A stretch of 64,000 nt of DNA from Lateolabrax maculatus (Eukaryota > Chordata > Actinopteri > Acropomatiformes > Lateolabracidae). The stretch's first letter is position 1, and each line of letters begins with the position of its first letter. Made by a program: the position numbers and the translations under genes. Below the pieces are notes generated by a model that made no database searches, was not told the DNA's origin, and saw only the letters and a program-made list of their open reading frames with translations. Below are positions 35,020-46,144 of the stretch, piece after piece. Location: NCBI GenBank assembly GCA_031216445.1, contig CM062214.1, positions 28,469,001 to 28,533,000 of the forward strand. Reading direction: 5' to 3'.

Positions 35020-35195
35020 TAAAACAAACGAGATATAACGTGTTGATCAGTGAGCTTTAATGTGCTGGTTGGTGGATTGTGTTACCTGTGGACAGAGCCA
35101 GGCTAGCTGTTTCCCCCCGTTTCCAGTCTTTATGCTAAGCTAAGCTAACTGGCTGCAGCTTCATATTTACTGTTCAGACATGAGAACGCTCTGAG
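35020..35195 (+). mobile_element. Foldback element, right-half copy
   Basis: 'ccaggctagctgtttccccc', 'cagtctttatgctaagctaa' and 'agcttcatatttactg' match the right arm of the foldback family seen whole at 14.24 kb. The left arm is not present, so this is a half copy. Confidence 0.7.
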
Positions 35196-35199
35196 CTAA

Positions 35200-37380
35200 T
35201 GAGAGACTGTTTCACAGACTTACTCATCCCCCAACAACACTGTACACCAAACCACTGGGAGAAACCAATGAAACACAAAGTACTTCAGCAAATAAAAGAA
35301 CAATCAACAGCAGTTAGAGTTAATTCAGGTGATTATGGTTTTACAGCACAACATCTTAATAGACTTAATAATAAAAACATGAGGACAGTAGAAGTTGATT
35401 AGCTGGAAAGGACAAAGAGGAAAAGTTGTTTTGAAGTCGAGTCTGTTTTAATGTACTGAAACCACATTTAGATACATCCGGTCCTAAACACATCCGGTGG
35501 ATTTATTCATGTCAGATATTGCGTGTCGTTTGTGAAAGTGTTCTCCTCGTTGCATATGCAATGAGGCAGAAATAACAGGAGGTTGAGCTGATCATGTATT
35601 CTGCAGGACTTACTGACGTCACACTGTTTGCAGGGAGAATTCTCCTCCTCTGAAGAGGAGGCGTTTTTATTAATGAGAGCCACAGAGGAGGCTGCAGTGG
35701 GGAAAAGAAACCTGCATTAAATACAGGCTTGTATATAACTGAAAACGCTTATTAGAAACAAAAATGAAGCCCTCCCTCTCTCTCTGGCCTGTTTATCGCC
35801 TCCCAGAACATCATTAATATCTTAAGTGATGTTAAACAACCTTTAGGGTATTTTTCAGATTATCAGAATGTAAAAATAATACATTAGAGACACAAATTTG
35901 GGCTAAACAAAAACTATATCATGAATGAGGCAGATTTTCACAGCGTCGTTTAATAACTAGGTTGTAATTAATCAGATTAGACCAACACCCACACAGATCC
36001 ACCTCAGATCCACTCAGAAAGCTTTTGGTGTCCATTTCTGGGCCTCCACCCACCTGTTGGGAACACTTGAGCACTGGCTGTCCTCCTGTCTGTGCTCCCA
36101 GGACGTTAACCCTCTCTGACTACAAAGAGCGCTTCTGTGAAGTGGTAGTTGTGTCACACTATTGGATTGGAGTATTCAATCACAAATGTAATTTAGTATT
36201 GGACATTAAGGGGCTGAAAACCTCTCTCAGAATCCCTGAGAGTGAAAGTTGTGATTGATCACATGCATATTTCAGCGCCGGCTGCAGCGGGGGAGCGCAG
36301 CCTCGGTGTGCAGGTACTGATAAGCTGTTCAGATTTCACGAGTCGTTAAAAACTCATCTGAACGTGACCTGCAGGGAGAAACACGAGGGCTCGCTACTGA
36401 AGTGAACAGATGGATTATTCAGAAATAGAGTGGAGCAGCAGCAGCCTCTCGTTACAGAATACTGACGTTACCTCAGGGAAAGTTTCCTTTTGTCAACTTC
36501 TAAATAAACGTTAACTATCAGCTGTGAAAATCGGTGGCGAAGGGGTCTGTGTCAGCCGGCCGGGTTCTGGTCCGACATTTCTCGGCTCTGCGTGAGTACC
36601 AGATTTCAAATATCATACGAGTCTGGTTCGGCTCCAGGTAAAGGTTTTTCGAGCTCGAATTTGAACCCACGAAGACCTCTACACTAAAGTCTGGCAGGCA
36701 CGCGAGATGCCAGAGCAAATAAAAGATGAGCTGCAGATTCTTGTTCTAATGATTGATCCTTTTAAGAAGGAAAAAAGCTATAAAAAATAAATGTTTAACA
36801 TCCAAAAGTTTCAAGCAAAACAACAAAACCATTCAGTTACAATGCTGTTCAGTGACTATTGAAAAGTAGTGAATTAAAGCATCCAGGGTGTGATTAATGG
36901 CAGCAGCAGCACATCTCATTTCCATTTCATTTGTCTCTGTCAGTGTGTGTGTGAGTGTGTGTGTGTGTGTGGAAAGAGATTGCTGCCAGCAGACACTCGG
37001 TTTAAAAAAACAGACATTTTTACTTTCCACACACTGAATTTAATACCGCTGCTCTCTGTATCGCTGTGTGTCTGGCGAACCCTATTATCTGTATTCAGGA
37101 TATTTAGCTTTTATTCAGTGGTTCAGTATGAACACTCTGTTTAATGCAATTCCAATAGTCTTCTCCAGCTGCCTCTAATTTCCTCCGCACACGTTGAGAT
37201 AAAGAGACGTGAATAAGAACGTTATGTAAAATTATGGTAAGTATACAGATTATTTGCTCATTGACATCAGTCCCCGTGTGGACGGCCGGAGGAGAGCAAA
37301 CAGAGGAGCTGCTGGAGTGACTTTGATGTCAGTAATCATATTGACAGAGTGGGTGTGAAACTGTTCAAATGAGATTAGAA
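35200..37380. other. Non-coding stretch with a (TG)n
   Basis: No gene. A CRE-like TGACGTCA lies near 35,614, a CCTCCTCT-GA-AGAGGAGG hairpin near 35,648, and an interrupted (TG)n at 36,943-36,971. Otherwise unremarkable. Confidence 0.55.
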
Positions 37381-37384
37381 ATCC

Positions 37385-38790
37385 TCATCGACGCCCACAG
37401 ATCCATCAGTCCTCTCCTCCTCCCTCCCTTTATTTCTCCTCCTCCTCTCTCCTGTCTTCATTTCCTTTTTATTTTCTCCTTGTTTCCTCTCCTCAGCTCT
37501 TCCCTGTCTCCTTATCTCCTCTATTTCCTTTTTTATCATTTCCTCTTTTTCTTCTTCATTTTCTTCTTCTTGCCTTTTTCCTCTTGTCATCTCGCCTTTA
37601 TATTTGCACTCTTCTTCTTTCCTCTCCTTTCTTCCTCAACCCTCCATCTTCTTCCTTTTTCTTCTCCTTGTCTCCATCCTACTCTTATCACTCTTTATTA
37701 CTCTTTATTTTCCTTCTGTCTCCTTTTTTGTCTTCCACTAACCTAACCTTATGTCCTAACCCTTTCCAAGTCTCCTCGCCTCCTTTTTTTATTTCCTTTT
37801 TATCCTTGTCTAATCCTTTTCCTTCCTCTCTCTCTGTATTCTCAGTTTCGTCTAACATTTAATCCAGTTCCTCTTCTCATGTCCTCCCGTCTATCCTTTT
37901 TCTTTAGTTTCCTCTTTACTTGTCTTCTTTCCTCTTCTCTTTTTTAAACCTTGTTCCTTTTCTTTTCTCATCTTTTCCTCCTTCGTCCTTCTCATCTCCT
38001 CGTTTTCTCTCTCTCCGTCCCTTCCTTTCCCTCTTCTCCTAACCTAACCTTACCTCCTAGTCTCTTGTTTCCTGTTATCTGTTTTGTCTATACTTGTCCT
38101 CTTTTCCTCCTGTCCATTAATTCCTTTTCTCTCCTTTTCTGTTTCTAACCTTTACTCCAGTTTTCACTCTTCCTCTCCTCCTCTATCCTTCACTCTTATC
38201 ACCTCTCCTCCCCTCCTTGTTTTCTGTTCTTTTCTTCCTCCTCTCATTTCTGCTCCTTGTCTCCTTGTGTGCCATCTTTTTTCTCGCCTCCTACACTGAC
38301 CTCTCCTCTCATCCGTCCCTTCCTCCTTGTTTCCTTCCCTATACATCTGGCAACTTCTTATCCTCCTCTCCTAACCTGTTACCTGACTTCTCCTCTTTCA
38401 ACTCTTTTTTGCTTCCACAACGCGTCCTTCCTGTTTCCTCTCTTCTACACCCATTTCTGTTCTCCTTCTTTTTCTCACCTCTAACCTTACCTCCTTGTTT
38501 CCTCTCCTTCTTCTGATCATCTCATCATTTTCTGTTGTCTGTTGCTTCCTCCATTTTTCCTCTCCTCTTCTTATTTATTCTGTCCTTTCATCCCTGTTTC
38601 CTTCTCTTTTCCTTTGGCAACTTCTGATCTTTTTTCCTCCTCTTTTGCACATCTCACTCCTCCTACTTTTTAATCTTCCCCCAATCTTCTTTTTCTACTA
38701 ACCTCTAATCTGTATTTCCTCTCCTTTAGCTTCCTGTCAGCATTTCCTCTCCTGTCCCTGTCTCTTCACCTCCTTCATCATCCTCATTTT
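37385..38790 (+). repeat. Polypyrimidine tract, ~1.4 kb, with ~300-bp higher-order repeats
   Basis: The plus strand is mostly C and T. Landmark phrases recur: 'acctaacctta' at about 37,741 and 38,041, and 'tccagtt ... tcctcc ... ctatcc' at about 37,863 and 38,157, giving offsets of 294-300 bp. 'ggcaacttct' at about 38,350 and 38,615 is 265 bp apart. So the tract looks like diverged copies of a longer unit. Long Phe/Leu/Ser ORFs in several plus frames are artefacts. Confidence 0.85.
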
Positions 38791-39920
38791 AAAAACACAG
38801 ACGAGCTGTTTCCTGCTCTCTCAGCTCATTTCACGTAAAAGTTGCGTGAGTCAAATAACCAGAAATCATGCTAAAGCTGATTACTGGGGCTACTTGTTTT
38901 CTTGATGTTCCTTTTCTTCCTAAGGTTTGGAGGGATCAGGTATTTTGGCAGTTTTGGTCTTGTGTTAAAGCAAACAGACAGAAGAGACGCTCCCCCTCAG
39001 TTCAGCAGCAGCACACAGCTTCAAGTGTTGACTTCAGTCGTCACATTCAAATCTTCCAGGAACATTTTGTCATCGGCCTTATCAGACCGACAGAGGTGAT
39101 TAAAACCAGCTTCTGTTTCAGTCACCTGGAAGTTTATTTATGGATGCGAACCACTGTTAAATTAAAGAGGAGAAGAAGAAGAAGAAGAAGAAGAAGACGA
39201 CGATCAAACCAACCATCTCTCTGTCACTGGTTGCCTGCTTATGAAGTGAGGGGACAGTGTAGGTACCAGATCTGCTCGGGGTCCTGCATGTAGAGAGAGA
39301 GATTTATATCCAGTAAAATGTAAATAACCCTAACCCTGTGAATGTATGGAAGTTCTGACTGAAGATTTATCATCAAACCCCAAATCTACAAAATGTCAAA
39401 CTGATCGTCAGTCCTGTCGTGAGGAAACCCCTCAGAAAGAAAAATCTGTTTTCCAACAACACTGTAAATATCAAAGTCTTTAAAAAAGCATTTTGACAGC
39501 TGCTTAATGCCGATGCTCTCCTTGACTAGTAGTTTACCGCTCTTCATTTGCATTTTTATATCACATCAACAAAACCCTCTCCAGGACTGGAACAGCTTGT
39601 TTAATTTACTCTTTCAACAGCATCCAAAGGTCTCCAGCGTCAAGTCAAATCTAATCGATAAGGAGCTATAAACACAGAAAAAGACCAGGAAACAGAACAA
39701 TGAGGTCAAGTGATGATTCTCCTCGGGGCACGACTGCGGCTCCTGTTCAAGATTCTCCAGCTGAGGAGCATCTTTCACACACATGCATGCTTACTTTTAT
39801 TTAGTCCATCACTTATCAACTAAAAAAAGTCTTCAATTTAATATTATGCTAATCCCACATAAGTAATCAGGCCAGCAAAATAACTGGTTCATCCCAAACT
39901 CTTCTTTCTGAACTGTGCAC
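38791..39920. other. Non-coding stretch with a (GAA)n
   Basis: A GAA repeat at 39,170-39,197 gives an Arg run in the 141-codon ORF (38,868-39,293); I see no real protein. 'taaccctaaccc' near 39,327 is too short to be telomeric. Confidence 0.55.
39170..39197. repeat. (GAA)n microsatellite
   Basis: About nine GAA units. Confidence 0.95.
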
Positions 39921-40185
39921 CCAGTCAGTAATCAGGAAGGCCCCTCTGATGAAGCAGTTCCCCTCGCTGCCCCTCCACCAGTCCGACCAGTTACTGCCAT
40001 CAGGCCAACCCACAGGCCCCGGAAAACATCTAAAAACATCTACAACAAATCTTTAATTCCCACTGTGATCATCCCTCTGGACAAACTCTAACAGGCCCTG
40101 CACTCTGACCTGTATAACACTGTTCTGGTCTTCTCAAAGGAAAATGTCTGTTAAGTTGATCGACAATAAAGATATCTTATCTTAG
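39920..40185 (+). mobile_element. LINE C-terminus and 3' end relic
   Basis: Forward translation has a KTSKNIYNKSLIPTVIIPLDKL-like segment, matching the 'small basic block plus FIP-x-A-I-x-LLN' C-terminus of fish LINE ORF2 proteins. It is followed by a short UTR ending 'gacaataaagatatctta' with a TCTTA simple-repeat tail. 5'-truncated insertion; the upstream domains are absent. Confidence 0.5.
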
Positions 40186-40274
40186 TTACATAATTAGGAA
40201 GCTCTCTCACTTCAAGAGTCTGCTAGGGGCTGAATTAAAGGGCAGAACATGAAACTCAGGTGTGGAATCAAACT

Positions 40275-40450
40275 AAAAAACAATTTTGTAACATTTCTTG
40301 GTTTTTAGTTTGACTGGTTAGCCAGATGGGGGCGCTGTGATTGCAAATTACAGAAGCAAATAAAACCAAAATCATCCACTATGTATGTCCAGATACCACT
40401 AAGAAAAAATCTGTTTTTTGTTGTGATTTGGGTGAACCGACCCTTTAAAT
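40275..40450. mobile_element. MITE-like terminal fragment
   Basis: The end 'gatttgggtgaaccgaccct' followed by 'ttaaa' resembles the terminus ('gggtgaactgtccctttaa') of a common fish MITE. The other terminus was not found. Confidence 0.3.
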
Positions 40451-40807
40451 GTCTGATATCAGTGAGTCGTACTGCTGTTTGGGGCCGCACAGTAAAGATT
40501 TTACTCCCAAACCTCTTGGGTTTTCACAGATCAAGCAGCTCTGCAGTGTTGCAGTTTAAATCCTCCCCTGCAGTTATTTACTGTCATTCGTGTGGGATTA
40601 TATGGCAGTACGTGTAACCCTCATCGAACCAAAACCGCCTTGAACACAGCTGGTCAGAGAAACATGCCTAAACCAGACCTCCCAAGTTCCACACTGGCGG
40701 CCATGTTGGATTGCTCTAATCTCCACTTCAAACCACTTCAAGTTGGAGTTTGAGAAGAGTCACTGCAGACACGTTGTTGGATTTTGAGCTTTTGCATAGA
40801 TCCATTT

Positions 40808-41135
40808 GGCAGTGGTGGAAAGTAAGTAAGTGCATTTACTTTATAATAATACATCACCCCCCGTTGCTCTTCACACTGATCATCAACACCTTTCATGTTT
40901 CTGCATGATTCTCTCTTCCTTCATGTTTCCTGCTGCATCTCAGTCCTTAAACACAGTTTCTACAGCCTGTTTCCAGACGTCTGAATCAAAACAGCATCTC
41001 AGATTTCTTTAGAAAATCAAACCGGTCTGTCATTGTGCTCGTTGATGGAAAAATCACAAAGCCAATCAGAGCTTTGTAGGCAGGATTAAGATTGGCTGTG
41101 GTGGACTGTAACCAACTCACTTAAGTACTGTACTT
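40808..41135 (+). repeat. Teleost repeat split by a ~270-bp insertion
   Basis: The first part, 'agtggtggaaagtaagtaag' plus 'tgcatttact' (40,812-40,841), and the last part, 'ttaagtactgtacttaagtc' (41,121-41,140), are neighbours in a repeat I remember from many fish ('agtggtggaaagtaactaagt ... aagtactgtacttaagt'). Between them lies a block sharing 'gttgctcttcacactgatca' and 'gtgctcgttg' with 43,29x-43,380. This is a nested or rearranged copy. Confidence 0.5.
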
Positions 41136-41449
41136 AAGTCTTAAATTGGGGGGCTGTGGGCTGATGCCTGGAAGTTCAACTTGGAGCCCAGCAAGGATGA
41201 ACGCCTCACAAACCACTCTGAGGCAGTTAGGTATCATCTAGAAAAAGGCACTACAGATCTTTGTTGTGGATGAGGACTGTGCCCTACAGGATTATGCCAT
41301 CAACAAGCTAAATCATCACGGACAGTTGCTGCAACAACTATTCTATTGGACATTCACACTCCCAACTGTGCAGCAGACCTGAAGGCACCGCTTCCTTCAG
41401 CTGGTGTCCCAGGTCGAACCAGCCGGAGGTAACCACCAGGCCAGGCCTC

Positions 41450-41625
41450 GTCACTCCCCGGAGCTCACACCAAACGCCTTGACAGGAGCTCTGCTGTAAC
41501 AACATGGAACAGCTTCCCCCCCCCTGCTGTTGTCAGAGACATCACATCAAGTAGCGTTCATGACTTCAAGAAGAGACTGAACAAACACCTCCTCAGCATG
41601 AGGCTGCAGTCCTAAAGGACTTCAG
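41450..41625 (+). mobile_element. Possible LINE ORF2 C-terminal relic
   Basis: A forward frame reads RSSAVTTWNSFPPPAVVRD then SSVHDFKKRLNKHLL and a stop. A 'WNSLP ... S-x-x-x-FK-x-x-L' pattern is characteristic of non-LTR retrotransposon C-termini. Preceding sequence (41,160-41,450) has no clear homology. Low certainty. Confidence 0.35.
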
Positions 41626-41663
41626 ACACACACAAATCAGCTGTTTACTAGTCAGGTAATTTT

Positions 41664-41747
41664 GTGTCTCTTTGTGGATGTTTTGTGTCTCTTTGAGGAT
41701 GTTTTGTGTCTCTTTGTGGATGTTTTGTGTCTCTTTGTGGTCGTTTT
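41664..41747 (+). repeat. 21-bp tandem repeat, 4 copies
   Basis: Four near-identical units of 'gtgtctctttgtggatgttt'+t, with one change each in copies 2 and 4. They create the repetitive CLFVDVL-like translation of the 93-codon ORF starting at 41,662. A similar 21-bp phrase is dispersed in fish genomes. Confidence 0.9.
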
Positions 41748-42211
41748 GCCCTGTATGCCTGTTCAGTCATCCACCCATGAGTGTGTGGCACTTTGGTATT
41801 TAGGTGTCAGTTGTCTGAAAAGAGTCATTGCCTTAATGCGACTCTATTTGGTATTATTTCGAAATGATACCAGCTTTGAACCAGCACACATTTCTACCTG
41901 TGTAATGACGGCACCTTTGAAAGACTGGATATGGTTTTCATGAGGGAGAAAATAACAGTGGGAGCAAAGTTAGTTCTCCAGCTTGTGTCGGTGCGAGGCT
42001 CTTGAGGTGTTGATGAGACCCCTTGAGGTTTGTGCTGAATGAGTGTGAACGATTTCACAGTTCATGTAATCATCGAGCGCCAAACCTCTCCAAGTCCCCC
42101 GTGTGTTTCTCTACAGTGCAGCGAGGGAACAACACGACTCCTGCTATGTTTAATGTGGGTGACCCAAAATAACAAAGGAAGAGATAGAGGAGAAGCTCAC
42201 GGGAGGTTGTG

Positions 42212-42278
<67 letters not shown>

Positions 42279-42314
42279 AGGGGGGTGGGGACCCAGTGGG
42301 GGGGGGGGGGGGGG
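42212..42314 (+). repeat. (TG)n followed by G17
   Basis: About 31 uninterrupted TG units (42,213-42,275), then a G-rich spacer and a run of 17 G (42,298-42,314). Alternating purine-pyrimidine favours Z-DNA and the G-run favours quadruplex or slippage. The Gly/His/Thr/Pro homopolymer ORFs here are artefacts. Confidence 0.95.
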
Positions 42315-42384
42315 TGTTGTCAAGCCGTCACAGTGTTGAACAGTTAATTTCTGCTTGCGTGTCAAAGATAATTTCTCATCCATA

Positions 42385-42690
42385 CGTTACAAAATAATTA
42401 TGATCAGAGTGCAGCGAGTGGAGCCTTTGATGTGTTTGAAAGCTGCATACATTAATGCTCTACATGGTTCCTAATCTGGAACTTAAATATGTGCTACTTA
42501 TACAGTCCTCTCTGCAGGAGGGAACCCTCTTAAGGTTTAATTAGTAACTACGAGCTGAACTTTCTTACAGTGACGGTGTTCATGCATTCATCCACTGTTT
42601 AGATCAGCAAAATGCAAGTTTAAAAGGTTTCTTAATGATCATTTTTATTCTTTCAGAGTCGTGTCCAGAAAATGTTAAATTCATTTTCTC
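42385..42690. promoter_or_regulatory. Candidate conserved non-coding block
   Basis: Repeat-free, evenly composed and TAAT/ATTA-bearing ('acaaaataattatgatcaga', 'ggtttaattagtaactacga', 'ttcttaatgatcatttttat'). Texture only; conservation unknown. Confidence 0.2.
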
Positions 42691-42733
42691 TTACGTTCTT
42701 CCATAAAAACTAAAAGTAGTTCAATATTTGAAC

Positions 42734-42790
42734 CTGGACACAACCAGGCTAGCTGTTTCCCTCTGCTGGCAGTCTTACTGCTATCTAAGT
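42734..42790 (+). mobile_element. Foldback element, core fragment
   Basis: 'aaccaggctagctgtttccc' and a degenerate 'cagtcttactgctatctaag' match the family core seen at 35.1 kb. Short, diverged copy. Confidence 0.55.
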
Positions 42791-42829
42791 ATTATCAGCA
42801 AAATTTACTTAAAGGAAACATAGTCATAG

Positions 42830-43400
42830 TGCAGTAAAGAGTTCCCGCTGCAGTAAAGAGTTTCTGTCAGTGTTTTATTATCGCTGATGTTTCTGGATTA
42901 ATATTCCTGCTGCATTCATGTGTCTGTTGTATTTTACTGCTGTAGATGTTTAAGGTTGAGCTCATTTTAACTCCTCTATATCCTGTTGGTATCTACTGCA
43001 TTGCATCATGGTCTATAAATCACAGTTTATTACTGTTTGTTCAAAAAACAAATTGTTGCAGCTTCTTTATCAGCCTAGAGACTCTCAGCATGAATCCAAT
43101 TCAGCAAGTCAAATCCAATTACACAGTAAGGAGCTCTGCACCGTTTTCCCAGAAAGCTTCAGAGAGAAGACAGAACGAACAGAGTGTCTCAGTAAAGAGT
43201 GTATGATGTTTTACATCTGAAACATGCTCAACTTCACATCTCTGACTGTATGTTCTTTGGATTCTCTGCCTCTGGAAGCGTCCACTCTCCTCTGTTGTTC
43301 TTCACACAGATCATTGACACCTCGTGTCTCTTCCTCCGTCTGAATCCACATCAACAGCTCTGTCGCTGTGCTCGTTGGTGGCGGTTTCCCCACCACTTGG
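42830..43400 (+). repeat. Teleost dispersed repeat, long copy
   Basis: Phrases 'tgtattttactgctgtagat', 'ttgagctcattttaactcct' and 'gcattgcatcatggtctata' are the central part of a repeat remembered from percomorphs. The end 'gttgttcttcacacagatca' and 'gtgctcgttggtgg' is shared with the insert at 40.85-41.03 kb. A 59.58-59.88 kb stretch carries related text. No coding. Confidence 0.55.
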
Positions 43401-43511
43401 AATCCCTTAAAAAAGAAAAAAGTATTTATTTAAACTATTTAAAATATTTCAAGGTTAATAAACCACTGTCACACTAGATTTATTTTCTTGATTAAGTTTC
43501 CCTGCAACACT

Positions 43512-43585
43512 AAGGCCTCGTTCAGACTGACAGCCCAAATCCATTTTTTGGTAGATCCAGATTGATTTTAGAAAGTCTTGACAGC
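43512..43585 (+). mobile_element. MITE-like relic, copy 2 (fragment)
   Basis: Starts 'ggcctcgttcagactgac'; 'ttttttggtagatccagatt' matches the reverse complement of 10,620-10,665. Fragment of the family described at 10.29 kb. Confidence 0.5.
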
Positions 43586-43587
43586 AA

Positions 43588-43638
43588 AAAAAATTAAATA
43601 AATATATAATATATAATATATAATAAATATAATATATG
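43588..43638. repeat. AT-rich low-complexity repeat
   Basis: Runs of 'ataatatataatatataa' type. Confidence 0.85.
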
Positions 43639-43859
43639 AAGCTTTTTCCAGGAAATAGGGGAGAATAGGAGGGGTGTGTGGTGAGAACAGTGGTGCAGTT
43701 CAGTGAACACAAAAGCAGAATTCTTTGAATTCAAATTATGAAGAAAAAAAAGAGCAGAAAAGCAGCAGGATGTGGTGAAGCCAAGAGTCGAGTGCTGGTT
43801 TTTAATGATCATATTTATGTTGTCTTAAATGTTTCCATATTTTCTCTTGCCTGCAAAGC

Positions 43860-44090
43860 TAATTAAAACCACACTGACCCTGTTTAATTTAAATGATTAA
43901 AGGTTTAACCAGCTTAATCATCACCGAGCTCTGCAGGCTGAACATGGTTGCCATGATTAAACATGAATGGTGCCTCTCTGTGAGCACGCTGTGGGTGGTG
44001 GCCTGGATTGTCATGATATTCATGTTCAATGCCGCTGACTGTCTCTGCAGACCAAACTTACTTAAGTCAGACTTTCCCTGATTTATTCTT
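43860..44090. promoter_or_regulatory. Candidate conserved non-coding block
   Basis: Unique-looking, with paired 'ttaatca'/'tgattaa' words and open on both strands (62 codons plus; 132 codons minus at 43,889-44,287). Neither translation shows a domain, so a regulatory rather than coding element is the mild preference. Confidence 0.2.
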
Positions 44091-44309
44091 CCTGCTCTAG
44101 TGTCAAAGACAAACTGACTGATGAAAAATCCAGTAAAATGTAAAAAGCCAGAGAGCTTCAGTACTTCGACGCGCTCGCTGTCCTCCGGCTTTTGGTCACT
44201 GTAGGTCCCTGCTTTGACTTCATATTCAATCAGTAAAATACACAGTGGGGATACAATCTGAAAGTGAATCACTGCAGAGAAAAACACAGAACATTCTTAA
44301 CACGACGTT

Positions 44310-44337
44310 AAACAACAACAACAACAACAACAACAAC
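44310..44337. repeat. (AAC)n microsatellite
   Basis: About nine AAC units. Confidence 0.95.
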
Positions 44338-44489
44338 TGAAGCCTCTTTCTGACACTATCACCGTGAGGCCGAAGGGAAAAACATGATCCTACAACAAAA
44401 GTAAGTTTCTGCTCTTCTTCTGTGAGAGTCCAGTAAACTGGAACTGTACTTCAGTACAGACTCACAAGGAAAAGCCGAGTGAAGCCAAG

Positions 44490-44850
44490 TGAAGGATAGT
44501 GAGGGAAGATCACCGGTGCCTGCCCCCCTCCCCTCCTGGCCTGGCCACCCGCCCGGCCTGCAGAGCTACCAGCCACCGGCCCCCCGCAGAGCCCTTCAGC
44601 CTCCGGCCCTGTGGTGTCCTGCTCCACCAGACTGTGCAACAGCTTCATAAATCATCCTCCCCTCTACATCCAAAAACTTACCCATCCAACCCCCACACCT
44701 CCAACAGCAGCAGCACGTTGTACACGTTGCATGTATGTGTGAATTGGGGGACCTGTATGTATGGGGTGTAAAAACAAATTCATTGTGTGTGTGTGTGTAC
44801 AGTTGCATGCCAGTTCAATGCCAAATAAAGATTTTGATCTCAATTCTTCT
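44490..44850 (+). mobile_element. LINE 3' end relic
   Basis: GC-rich degraded C-terminal text is followed by a UTR with (TG)n (44,784-44,799) and a terminal 'ccaaataaagattttgatct' plus TTC simple repeat. This matches the layout of fish LINE 3' ends. Family not determined. Confidence 0.4.
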
Positions 44851-45314
44851 TCTTCTTTCGATCTCGAGAACTGCTGCTAAATACATTTTACATATTACTG
44901 GCACGTCTTCTCTTTTTGCATTATATTTTGTCATTATGTCAGTTGCTGTTCTTGATCGGTGCCCCTCAGTTCTATGCCACTGATGAAGATATTATGTCAG
45001 TATATGATAATATGGGCTGTGGTTCTGTGTTCCCTCTTCCCTGATGTTGAGACATCTTTGTGACAGACAAGATGAAACTGCAGTAAGCCTGATACGTATG
45101 ACAAATTCTGTGGAGTTCATGTTTTCCAGCCTCCATACAGCGTGTAGGACGATGGAATCTGCCTCTGGCAGTGTTTTAGTCGTAGGAATGTGATCCGGAT
45201 GACTAATGTGACGTTAAATGTGGATTTCCTAGCTTTGCTCTGCTGGAAGCTGTTTTCCTCATTTTTATTGGTCGTGAGACAGTGAACATACAACATCAAG
45301 TTCTGTTCTTTATT

Positions 45315-45400
45315 ACATTTCTTTAGTTTAGCTGACGCTGGTATCCAAAGCGACTTACAATAAGGGCATTCAACCATGTGGATAAAACCCACAAATTGCA
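45315..45400 (-). mobile_element. V-SINE/HE1-type SINE tail
   Basis: Read on the minus strand, 'ttgtaagtcgctttggatac' followed by 'cagcgtcagctaaa' is nearly the highly conserved 3' region of V-SINE-type elements ('tgtaagtcgctttggataaaagcgtctgctaaatg'). The tRNA-like head is not recognisable. High confidence in the motif, moderate in the boundaries. Confidence 0.7.
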
Positions 45401-45404
45401 AGAA

Positions 45405-45815
45405 TCATTCAAAAACATCGATAAGCTAAACAGCCTTTTTTTTTTTTCTAAAAACTGTGCTTCATGCCGCCGCAGGCACGGCAGCGTAGCCTCTGATGGA
45501 CAGGGTCCGCAGGCCTTGAAGAGTCTTATAGAGACTTTCATTTAGTTTCTTCAAAAAAGGCATTAAAAGGTCTTGAATTTAAATGACAAAAGTCTTAACC
45601 ATGTCCTCTTGTCTGCTCCTTGACGTTAGTTATTAAAGTGTTTCTGACTGCCGGCTGTCAGGAGCCGTTCTCCACCTCTAAACCCTCAGGGGACTGTAGT
45701 GACGGTGGATGGTGCTGCAGGAGGCTGTTTAATCAGCACCATCAGACCTGCAGCTGAAGGTCTGAAGGTCTCCACATCTCCAGGTCGCTGCAACATCGTT
45801 ATTACGGCCTGGGTG
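45405..45815. other. Non-coding stretch
   Basis: Nothing recognised apart from a T10-type run at about 45,438. Confidence 0.5.
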
Positions 45816-45819
45816 GTTG

Positions 45820-46140
45820 CTACATGTTTCCCTCTTCCCTGTCTCTTGTTTTTCCCCTGTCTTTGTCTCTGTCTCTTGTCTTCCTCCCTCCTGATTACAG
45901 CTCATTCACCTCACCTGTCCAATCTGCTCAGCTGCCTTCAATTTTCTCATCAGCTCAGCAGTATATCTCCCCCGGCTTTCCTTCCACTCATGGTCAGATT
46001 GTTGTTGCATGCTCTCTGGTTCCCCTTCCTGCCCCACCAGCTCATCTCAGTCATCCACCATCGCCTTCTTACCTCAGCTGTCCATCTCAGCCCCTCGCCG
46101 CTCTCATTACCCCTTATCCCAATCGATAAATATTGTGTTC
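45820..46140 (+). repeat. Retroelement UTR-like relic
   Basis: Pyrimidine-rich text ('tgtctcttgtttttcccctg', 'tgattacagctcattcacct', 'cactcatggtcagattgttg') of the type found in LTR or UTR portions of decayed fish retroelements. The 176-codon plus ORF across it (45,699-46,229) is Leu/Ser/Pro-rich and most likely compositional. Confidence 0.35.
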
Positions 46141-46144
46141 TGAG

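Noticed and set aside
37369..38701. Series of plus-strand ORFs in the polypyrimidine tract
   Set aside because: Compositional artefact; several frames are open at once and no domain is present.
39322..39336. Interstitial telomere repeat
   Set aside because: Only about two CCCTAA-like units, too short to call.
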